DNA of 49,319 nucleotides from Nostoc sp. LEGE 12450 (GTDB lineage Bacteria > Cyanobacteriota > Cyanobacteriia > Cyanobacteriales > Nostocaceae), in NCBI RefSeq assembly GCF_015206895.1, contig NZ_JADEXU010000047.1:1-49319 (forward strand), written 5' to 3'. The translations under genes were made by a program, and so were the position numbers. Shown here in pieces: positions 43,513-49,319 of the stretch (position 1 is its first letter; each line of letters opens with the position of its first letter). Under the pieces are notes generated by a model. That model did no database searches. It was not told the origin of the DNA and saw only the letters and a program-made list of their open reading frames with translations.

Positions 43513-44115
43513 CTAATAAATGGAATCATCCACATTGCTTTCTCCAGCTTTGAGTACTTGCTCTGTGGTTAGCTGTAACTCTGGGAAAATAGTAGAAGCG
43601 ATCGCAGTGTTTCCTGCAAATCTAGTTTCTTCATAAAATCCGTCAACTAATATAAGTACGGTGACTCTGTTCATTTGTGGATCGACAATCAAATATTCAG
43701 CAATTCCTCTAGCTGCATACTCGGAACGTTTGTAGCGATAGTCCCGATCTTCGTTAGCTTTGCCAGGAGAAACAACTTCGACAACTAAAGCCGGAGGTGG
43801 CATATCCAAGGTGATTGTAGATCGCGTTGCACCTTCTAAAGCTATTGCAAGTTCATCCGTCAGCACAACTAAGTCAGGAATGCGAGTTGTAGCACGAGAA
43901 CCAGCAACAACAATTTCAACTTTGTTACTTAACCGATTAACTGGAACAAACTTGAGGAAATTTACCAGCAAAAATAGAGATATCTGGACATTTTTTGGGC
44001 TTTCAGGTGGCATGAAAACTAACTCACCTGCCACCAGTTCATACTGGTTATCCGTGCCATCATCATAATTCAAATATTCCTCAAGCCTTAAATGTTTGCC
44101 AATGATTGCAGTCAT
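43513..44115 (-). CDS. Uma2 family (DUF820) endonuclease-like protein
   Basis: A 200-residue protein with the PD-(D/E)XK-like core of the Uma2 family: TRIPDLVVL, PPALVVEVVSPGKANEDRDYRYKRSEYAARG, then EYLIVDPQMNRVTVL. The acidic residues and the Lys expected for metal-dependent cleavage are present (Asp in PDLV, Glu in VEVVSP, Lys in KRSEY). The family is highly multicopy in cyanobacteria and its biological role is unknown. Confidence 0.88.
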   Translation of the reverse strand: MTAIIGKHLRLEEYLNYDDGTDNQYELVAGELVFMPPESPKNVQISLFLLVNFLKFVPVNRLSNKVEIVVAGSRATTRIPDLVVLTDELAIALEGATRSTITLDMPPPALVVEVVSPGKANEDRDYRYKRSEYAARGIAEYLIVDPQMNRVTVLILVDGFYEETRFAGNTAIASTIFPELQLTTEQVLKAGESNVDDSIY

Positions 44116-44180
44116 ATCACTTCAATAGAAGTTACATATTGATAGTTTACCAAATACATCAATCCTGATTTCTTATTTAA

Positions 44181-44215
44181 AACCACAGATAATTCATGGG
44201 TATTTATCTGTGGTT
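44181..44215 (-). terminator. Intrinsic terminator of pheS
   Basis: AACCACAGATAA (44181-44192) and TTATCTGTGGTT (44204-44215) are a perfect 12-bp inverted repeat with an 11-base loop. On the minus strand it is followed by TTTTAAAT. It lies about 70 bases beyond the pheS stop. Confidence 0.65.
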
Positions 44216-44283
44216 ATATTTTCATCTAATTTACTTTTGCAAGATATTTAGTAAATACCTGGTTATTTACAGCGATCGCTTCC

Positions 44284-45276
44284 CTAAAATTGCTGCAAAA
44301 ACCGCAAATCACTAGCATACAAGCGACGAATATCATCGATTTGGTGTAACACCATTGCAAAGCGTTCTACACCAAAACCCGCAGCAAACCCTGTATACAC
44401 TTCTGGGTCATAACCCACAGACTTAAGTACATTTGGATCGACCATACCGCAGCCCATCACCTCCAACCAGCGTCCATTCCACTGCAAATCCACTTCAGCA
44501 GAGGGTTCGGTAAAAGGGAAATAACTAGCGCGGAAGCGAATAGGTAAATCGCCAAATATTGCTTGTAAAAATACTTTAATTGTGCCCTTGAGGTCAGTAA
44601 AAGTTAGTCCTTCATCAATGGCTAAAAGTTCTATTTGATGGAAAACTGCTGAGTGAGTCGCGTCTACATTATCTCGCCGATAAACTCGCCCTGGAGCCAC
44701 AACCCGAATCGGTGGTTCTTCTCTTTCCATGTAACGAATTTGCACTGACGAGGTATGAGTGCGGAGGAGATTCCCATCTGGCAGGTAGAAGGTATCCTGC
44801 ATATCACGGGCGGGGTGATCTGGCGGGGTGTTGAGAGCCTCGAAATTATAATAATCTGTTTCCATCTCTGGCCCTTGAGCCACGGTGTAGCCCATACCAA
44901 CAAAGATATCCAGTGCCCGGTCAATAATTCCATTGAGGGGATGAATGCGACCTTGGGGGCTGTAAATTCCCGGCATAGTTACATCTAGGGTTTCCGCCTC
45001 TAGCTGTAGCTGAATTTGTGCGGATTCTAAGGCAGCACGTTGCTGGTCTAGACTAGTTTGCAGGGATTCTTTAACTGTATTGGCGATCGCTCCAATTTTT
45101 GGTCGTTCCTCTGCACTCATTTGCCCCATACTTCGCAACAGCGCCCCCAGTTCCCCTTTTTTACCCAGATAGTTAACTCTGAGTTCTTCCAGACGTTCTA
45201 GGGTGTCGGCGGCTGCGATCGCTTTTTCTCCTTCCTGCCGCAGTGCTAAAAGTTGAGCTTCTAAATTGCTAGTCAT
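44284..45276 (-). CDS. pheS: Phenylalanine--tRNA ligase, alpha subunit
   Basis: A 330-residue class II aminoacyl-tRNA synthetase subunit of the usual length. The N-terminal coiled coil (about 1-85) contacts tRNA. The catalytic part has motif 1 around [21 protein letters not shown], motif 2 [20 protein letters not shown] and motif 3 [14 protein letters not shown]. It works with PheT, which is not in the window, as is common in cyanobacteria. The ATG (complement 45274-45276) is part of a heptamer repeat unit, ATGACTA. No clear Shine-Dalgarno sequence is seen. Confidence 0.96.
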   Translation of the reverse strand: MTSNLEAQLLALRQEGEKAIAAADTLERLEELRVNYLGKKGELGALLRSMGQMSAEERPKIGAIANTVKESLQTSLDQQRAALESAQIQLQLEAETLDVTMPGIYSPQGRIHPLNGIIDRALDIFVGMGYTVAQGPEMETDYYNFEALNTPPDHPARDMQDTFYLPDGNLLRTHTSSVQIRYMEREEPPIRVVAPGRVYRRDNVDATHSAVFHQIELLAIDEGLTFTDLKGTIKVFLQAIFGDLPIRFRASYFPFTEPSAEVDLQWNGRWLEVMGCGMVDPNVLKSVGYDPEVYTGFAAGFGVERFAMVLHQIDDIRRLYASDLRFLQQF

Positions 45277-45312
45277 TAGTTATTAGTCATTAGTCATTAG
45301 TCATTAGTCTAT
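45271..45312. repeat. Heptamer tandem repeats over the pheS start
   Basis: About five units of ATTAGTC (minus strand GACTAAT, permuted ATGACTA). The unit closest to pheS provides its start codon. Similar units stand before surE at 45443-45470 and 45541-45552, and after the outer-membrane protein gene at 2542. Confidence 0.85.
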
Positions 45313-45442
45313 AGTCAAAAGCTGTGAACTGCTCGATAAATCAACTTACAGGCAAGGGGTAAACTTCCGCCACAATGTACTGGTGAGTATAAATGTTTTT
45401 TGGTGCTTGTGATTTCAGACATTGACAAATCGCTAATAACAA

Positions 45443-45552
45443 ATAACTAATAACTAATGACCAATGACCCATATTTCTCTACGAGAGGCTGCGTCCTAAG
45501 CGTAGCTATGCCGCAGGCTTTACGATTACGCTCAGTACAAATGACTAATGAC
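45443..45552. repeat. Heptamer repeats and SDR upstream of surE
   Basis: Units ATAACTA and ATGACCA recur at about 45443-45470. A diverged SDR-like palindrome (TCTACGAGAGGCTGCG to GATTACGCTCAG) occupies 45475-45535. Two ATGACTA units at 45541-45554 then run directly into the surE start. Confidence 0.75.
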
Positions 45553-46351
45553 TATGAAATTACTAATTAGCAACGACGACGGCGTTTCTGCTTTGGGGAT
45601 TCGTACCCTAGCCAACTACTTGGCAGAAGCAGGTCATGATGTTAGTGTAGTTTGCCCAGATCGAGAGCGATCAGCAACTGGACATGGATTAACTCTCCAC
45701 CAACCCATTCGTGCCGAAATTGTAGAGTCAATTTTTCATCCTGCTGTCAAAGCTTGGGCTTGCGATGGTACGCCTTCAGATTGCGTCAAATTGGCGCTGT
45801 GGGCTTTGCTAGATACTCCTCCCGATTTGGTTCTCTCTGGCATTAATCAAGGTGCGAATTTGGGAACTGAAATCTTATATTCTGGCACTGTTTCGGCAGC
45901 AATGGAAGGTCTAATTGAAGGTATTCCCAGCGTAGCTCTAAGTCTTATTAGTCATACATCTAAAGACTTTCAACCTGCTGCTAAGTTTGCCAAAGTTCTC
46001 GTAGACCAGTTAGCCCAAAAACCTCTACCAGATTTGATGTTGCTCAACGTTAATATTCCTGCTGTGAAGTGGGAAGAAATTGCTGGAGTGACACTTACCC
46101 GTCAAGGAGTACGGCGTTACATTGATGTGTTTGATAAACGAGTTGATCCTCGTGGAAAAACGTACTATTGGTTAACCGGAGAAGTAGTTGAGGATGTGGA
46201 ACCTTCAACTGGATTAAATCTGCCTCAAAATGTACCAACAGACGTGCAGGTTGTACGTAAAAACCACATCAGTATAACTCCGTTACAATACAATCTAACT
46301 TACGCAACTGGACTAGAGAAATTGTCTGATTGGGAATTCAATTTTCCCTGA
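45548..46351 (+). CDS. surE: 5'/3'-nucleotidase SurE
   Basis: A 267-residue phosphatase with the family signature [10 protein letters not shown] (metal-binding Asp-Asp) at the N-terminus, [14 protein letters not shown] and [28 protein letters not shown]. It removes phosphate from nucleoside monophosphates and contributes to stress survival and stationary-phase physiology in other bacteria. Two ATGs are in frame, 45548 and 45554; the second gives the usual SurE N-terminus. The first is contributed by a heptamer repeat. Confidence 0.94.
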   Translation: MTMKLLISNDDGVSALGIRTLANYLAEAGHDVSVVCPDRERSATGHGLTLHQPIRAEIVESIFHPAVKAWACDGTPSDCVKLALWALLDTPPDLVLSGINQGANLGTEILYSGTVSAAMEGLIEGIPSVALSLISHTSKDFQPAAKFAKVLVDQLAQKPLPDLMLLNVNIPAVKWEEIAGVTLTRQGVRRYIDVFDKRVDPRGKTYYWLTGEVVEDVEPSTGLNLPQNVPTDVQVVRKNHISITPLQYNLTYATGLEKLSDWEFNFP

Positions 46352-46638
46352 ATCATTTGATTTATCAGGACAAAACTGGAGTTATTCAAATGCATTAGAG
46401 AAAAATGTAGGCTATAACGTAGGGGCACTCTTGAAATAACCGATACACATTCACCCCAAAAGCTAGAAAATTCTCCCTGACAGTATTCCATCCACATTTA
46501 CACAATCAGCCAGAAACAGGGTATGCTGTTTTACCAAGAAATCTTCCCTCTAATACAATCGGTGAGACAGCATAAACTTAGACAATTTAAATAGTAATTT
46601 TTCCAGTTATCGCCCGCTCAGTCCAGCAAGCAACACCC

Positions 46639-47535
46639 ATGTCTAGGATAGAGAATCAATTTACCGTACAATTTTGGGGCGTTCGCGGCAGCATCCCCAG
46701 CCCAGGGCCACACACCGTTCGCTACGGCGGTAATACCCCTTGCATATCAATGCAAGCGGGCGATAAACGCTTAGTTTTCGATGCTGGCACGGGACTACAT
46801 GTTTTGGGGCAATCTTGGTTGCGCCAAATGCCGTTAGAAGGTCACATATTTTTTACTCACTCTCACTGGGATCACATGCAGGGTTTTCCCTTCTTTACCC
46901 CAGGATTTGTCAAGGGTAATGACTTTCATATCTACGGTGCGATCGCACCTGATGGCTCGACCATAGAGCAGCGTCTCAACGATCAAATGTTACACCCGAA
47001 CTTTCCTGTACCCTTGCAGATTATGCAAGCCAATTTAAAGTTCTACGACATTCGACCGGGGCAACCAATCCACATCGATGACGTTACCGTAGAAACAGCA
47101 CCTTTAAACCATCCAGGAGAAGCCGTAGGATACCGTGTCAACTGGCGTGGTGGTGCTGCTGCTTATATTACTGATACCGAACATTTTCCTGACCGACTCG
47201 ATGACAATGTGCTGTGGCTAGCTCGTAATGCTGATATTCTGATTTACGATTCCACCTACACAGATGAAGAATACCACTCCCCAAAAACCCCAAAAATTGG
47301 CTGGGGACATTCTACCTGGCAAGAAGCGGTGAAAATGGCACAAGCTGCCAACGTCAAAACTTTGGTAATTTACCACCATGACCCCGCCCACAATGACGAC
47401 TTTTTGGATTGTGTAGGGCAACAAGCCTCTGAAAAATTTCCTGGTGCTATTATGGCACGGGAAGGAATGGTACTTCAGATTCCTACCTCAGTAGCCTTAT
47501 CAGAATCTTTTCCTGTTAGTAAGTTTTCTACCTAA
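46639..47535 (+). CDS. MBL-fold metallo-hydrolase
   Basis: A 298-residue enzyme. The N-terminal VQFWGVRGSIPSPGP and YGGNTPCISM are typical of a bacterial subgroup of metallo-beta-lactamase-fold proteins related to PqqB/PhnP phosphodiesterases. Metal ligands are visible in FTHSHWDHMQG, LNHPGEAVGYR, YITDTEH, and IYHHDP. It is probably a phosphodiesterase or ribonuclease-like hydrolase; substrate unknown. The ATG at 46639 fits. Confidence 0.88.
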   Translation: MSRIENQFTVQFWGVRGSIPSPGPHTVRYGGNTPCISMQAGDKRLVFDAGTGLHVLGQSWLRQMPLEGHIFFTHSHWDHMQGFPFFTPGFVKGNDFHIYGAIAPDGSTIEQRLNDQMLHPNFPVPLQIMQANLKFYDIRPGQPIHIDDVTVETAPLNHPGEAVGYRVNWRGGAAAYITDTEHFPDRLDDNVLWLARNADILIYDSTYTDEEYHSPKTPKIGWGHSTWQEAVKMAQAANVKTLVIYHHDPAHNDDFLDCVGQQASEKFPGAIMAREGMVLQIPTSVALSESFPVSKFST

Positions 47536-47579
47536 AGATTGCGATCGCAGGAATTGGAGATTTTAGATTAGATTGGTGA

Positions 47580-47810
47580 TCAGAAGCTTTCAGCGCGAGA
47601 GCGTACCTGTTGGCTGTAAGGTGAGACAGCGCTGCCCAGAGTTGTCACGCCAACCATAGGATAAGGGCGACAACAGGAAGATAGACTTTATAGATTCACC
47701 AACACAGCTCAGGCACGCACCCACAAGACCCTCTCTTGTGGCTGAATGAGGGTAAAACCTCGTTGCAGTCTCAATAAAGGAACTAGAGCCTTTTTAGCTC
47801 TGGTATTTGG
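47580..47810 (+). ncRNA. Candidate structured RNA of unknown family
   Basis: A series of helices is visible. CCTGTTG (47606-47612) can pair with CAACAGG (47671-47677), and the overlapping GTTGGC (47609-47614) can instead pair with GCCAAC (47649-47654), so two folds compete. CCACAAG/CTTGTGG (47721-47741) is a perfect hairpin, GAGG/CCTC follows at about 47748-47762, and AGAGC-CTTTTTA-GCTCT lies near 47786-47802. The orientation is assumed from gene direction. It may be a small RNA such as 6S RNA, or the 3' region of the preceding transcript. Confidence 0.35.
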
Positions 47811-47874
47811 GGTATCTGGAATTAGCAATTAGCTGTCAACCAATTTTGGATTTTGGATTGAAACAGACAACAGT

Positions 47875-47909
47875 CTTCTCTGCGAGACGCTCCGCGAACG
47901 TCCCGCTAC
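47875..47909. repeat. SDR-like dispersed repeat fragment
   Basis: TCTTCTCTGCGAGACGCT followed by CCGCGAACGTCCCGCTAC. The first part is the reverse complement of the AGCGTCTCG-AGAGAA portion of the units at 36848 and 40023. Confidence 0.65.
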
Positions 47910-48208
47910 AAAGTTCGGGTATTAGTTCTGAAGATTTTGGATTTGTTCTGCCTATTAAGAGCGAGGAATAAACCAAAAAATAAAAATCTAAAATCTAAAA
48001 TTAGTAGTCAAGCTGATGGCATAAGATCCCATCTGGGGCTACTTTCCGTGGGTTAGGCTTTTGGCTGATAGCTAAAAGGGGTGGCATTAACACCCTGGCT
48101 GATCGTACAAGACCTCATGGGCAGTTGGTGAATGTCCTCCTCAAGGCGGTTTACCATAAGGTAGCTTCCTGCTGATAGCTAAAATAAACCTAAAATCTCA
48201 GAATCCAC

Positions 48209-49288
48209 GTGCTAAATTTGTCTCAAAATGGGTGTTCTGTGTGGGTTGCTTCTTCGAGCGAAGGGCTGCTAACGCCGACTGCTGTTGCCCTTGGCAAGTT
48301 TGATGGTGTTCATCTTGGTCATCAAAGGGTAATTCAACCAGTCTTGCACCCTGGCGATCGCTTGTCAGTAGCCAGTAGTCCCCAGTCAAAGGAAAATCAA
48401 CAACTAACAAATCAAGAATATACCTACTCAACAGTTGTCACCTTTGACCCCCATCCACAGGAGTTTTTCACGGGGCAACCCCGGACTTTGTTAACGCCAC
48501 TGGATGAAAAAGTCCAACAATTGCGATCGCTTGGGGTAGAACAACTAGTATTACTACCCTTTGACAAAGAATTATCTGCTTTGACCCCCGAAGAATTCGT
48601 CCAAAAAATTCTCGTCCAGCAACTGCAATGCCAGCGAATTAGCATCGGGCAGGATTTTTGTTTTGGCGAAAAACGCAGTGGCACTGCTAAAGATTTGCAA
48701 TTAATCGCCGCCAAACACAATATCCCCGTTACCATCGTTCCCTTACAAACTTATACAGGTGACTCGCCTACCCAAAGCAGTTGCGTCAGTACTAATCCAA
48801 CCCAAGATGCCCGCATTAGCACTTCATTGATCCGCCAAACCCTTGAGCAAGGCGACATCGAAAACGCAAATTTACTACTAGGTCGCCCCTATACTCTCTT
48901 TGGTGTTGTGGTTCAAGGTCAACAATTGGGTAGAACAATTGGCTTTCCCACCGCCAATCTCCAACTACCAAAAGAAAAGTTTTTGCCCCGCCAAGGAGTT
49001 TACGCTGTCCGTGTTTTTACTCTTAGTGAAACATCAAATGCTTCTTCTAGTGAGAACTTGGGCGTAATGAACATCGGCAACCGCCCAACTGTAAATGGTA
49101 CTTATTCATCTGCGGAAGTACATTTATTCGATTGGTCTGGTGATTTGTATGGCAAAAAACTGGCTGTAGAATTAGTTAAATTTTTGCGCCCTGAACAAAA
49201 ATTCCCTTCTCTAGAAGCCTTAAAAACACAAATTCAACTTGACTGCGTTGTTGCTAAAGAAGTTTTGAGTGCTGAGTGGGAACAATAG
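48209..49288 (+). CDS. ribF: Bifunctional riboflavin kinase / FAD synthetase
   Basis: A 359-residue enzyme that phosphorylates riboflavin to FMN and adenylates FMN to FAD. The N-terminal FAD synthetase has GKFDGVHLGHQRVI (nucleotidyltransferase HxGH) and, near residue 150, the SxGxDFCFGEKRSG-type loop. A segment STSLIRQTLEQGDI (ISSTxIR-like) follows. The C-terminal kinase has GRTIGFPTANL and NIGNRPTVNG. The start is a GTG at 48209; a second GTG at 48239 gives MWVASSSEG, closer to the usual cyanobacterial N-terminus. The domain linker is longer than usual. Confidence 0.94.
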   Translation: MLNLSQNGCSVWVASSSEGLLTPTAVALGKFDGVHLGHQRVIQPVLHPGDRLSVASSPQSKENQQLTNQEYTYSTVVTFDPHPQEFFTGQPRTLLTPLDEKVQQLRSLGVEQLVLLPFDKELSALTPEEFVQKILVQQLQCQRISIGQDFCFGEKRSGTAKDLQLIAAKHNIPVTIVPLQTYTGDSPTQSSCVSTNPTQDARISTSLIRQTLEQGDIENANLLLGRPYTLFGVVVQGQQLGRTIGFPTANLQLPKEKFLPRQGVYAVRVFTLSETSNASSSENLGVMNIGNRPTVNGTYSSAEVHLFDWSGDLYGKKLAVELVKFLRPEQKFPSLEALKTQIQLDCVVAKEVLSAEWEQ

Positions 49289-49319
49289 ATAGGGCATCGG
49301 GCATGGGCTGAAAAGGCAG

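Larger units (their letters stand above)
47536..48208. other. Long intergenic region upstream of ribF with structured blocks
   Basis: About 670 bases with no sustained open frame. Two parts are richer in G+C and predicted hairpins than ordinary spacers here: about 47580-47810 (listed separately) and about 48005-48190, which has GGGTG/CACCC at about 48081-48096 and two copies of GCTGATAGCTAAAA about 108 bases apart (48065, 48173). An SDR fragment lies at 47875-47909. I could not match either block to a known RNA family, including the FMN riboswitch. Confidence 0.5.

Noticed and set aside
45271..45312. CRISPR array
   Set aside because: The repeats are only 7 bp with no spacers, and no cas genes are nearby.
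47580..47810. tmRNA or RNase P RNA
   Set aside because: No tag-peptide frame or CCA-ended tRNA-like domain for tmRNA, and no GAGGAAAGTCC-type core for RNase P RNA.
48000..48208. FMN riboswitch before ribF
   Set aside because: The conserved AGGGTGAAATTCC and AGCCCGCGA type boxes of the FMN aptamer were not found.

Overview
The window looks like chromosome from a filamentous, heterocyst-type cyanobacterium (Nostoc/Anabaena lineage). The evidence is frequent HIP1 octamers (GCGATCGC), tandem heptamer repeats, small dispersed palindromic repeats (SDR-like), a moderately AT-rich composition, and cyanobacterial gene types: CHASE2 kinase, DUF29, Uma2, several STAND NTPases and a glutathione reductase. 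No phage module, complete insertion sequence, CRISPR array, rRNA or ordinary tRNA was seen.

Layout. 1-15 kb: a FecR-like envelope protein and an outer-membrane beta-barrel protein, a sulfurtransferase, an MnmC-like methyltransferase, a 213-bp MITE-like element, an HD-GYP response regulator, glmU, a DUF29 gene, an isoaspartyl peptidase coupled to a DUF2256 zinc-ribbon gene, a large multi-GAF sensor protein, a GNAT acetyltransferase, pyrD and a membrane-anchored HTH-like protein. 15.6-18 kb: the most unusual region, a Ro60 gene (rsr) with three tRNA-like Y RNA genes just upstream and a fourth just downstream, all on the + strand. 18-24.6 kb: two STAND/NB-ARC ATPases with N-terminal HTH-like segments, a divergent PD-(D/E)XK nuclease-like gene and a membrane protein with two peptidoglycan-binding domains. 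24.9-31.7 kb: glutathione reductase, CHASE2 Ser/Thr kinase, a LabA-like NYN protein and leuA. 31.7-38.4 kb: an accessory stretch with a GNAT, a tandem pair of unknown membrane-anchored paralogues, a 5'-damaged pathogen-related-protein homologue, an exported-HEAT/NACHT ATPase, a GNAT remnant, a ParD antitoxin with a decayed ParE, and a metallophosphoesterase. 38.5-49.3 kb: RecQ-like helicase, S9 peptidase, a membrane protein with a pilin-like tail, Uma2, pheS, surE, an MBL hydrolase and ribF.

The Ro/Y locus is the best candidate for something little described. In the three upstream RNAs the Ro-binding hairpin appears to be an extra arm inserted between the D arm and the anticodon arm of an otherwise nearly complete tRNA cloverleaf. 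All three have an 8-bp acceptor stem, and two have an encoded ACCA tail. One still has a tRNA-Gly-like anticodon loop (GCC) and carries an SDR fragment in its T loop. The fourth has the Ro-type hairpin in place of the D arm. The short leader between the third RNA and rsr contains a hairpin resembling the apical part of the Ro-binding arm next to the ribosome-binding site, which suggests (inference) that Ro may regulate its own translation.

Repeats have reshaped many gene boundaries here. Heptamer arrays overlap the start codons of pheS and surE, the stop codon of the sulfurtransferase gene and the end of pyrD. An identical 26-bp SDR-like repeat lies in frame inside the kinase gene and between genes near the Y RNAs. 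All calls come from reading the sequence. Family names rest on recognised motifs, not on searches.
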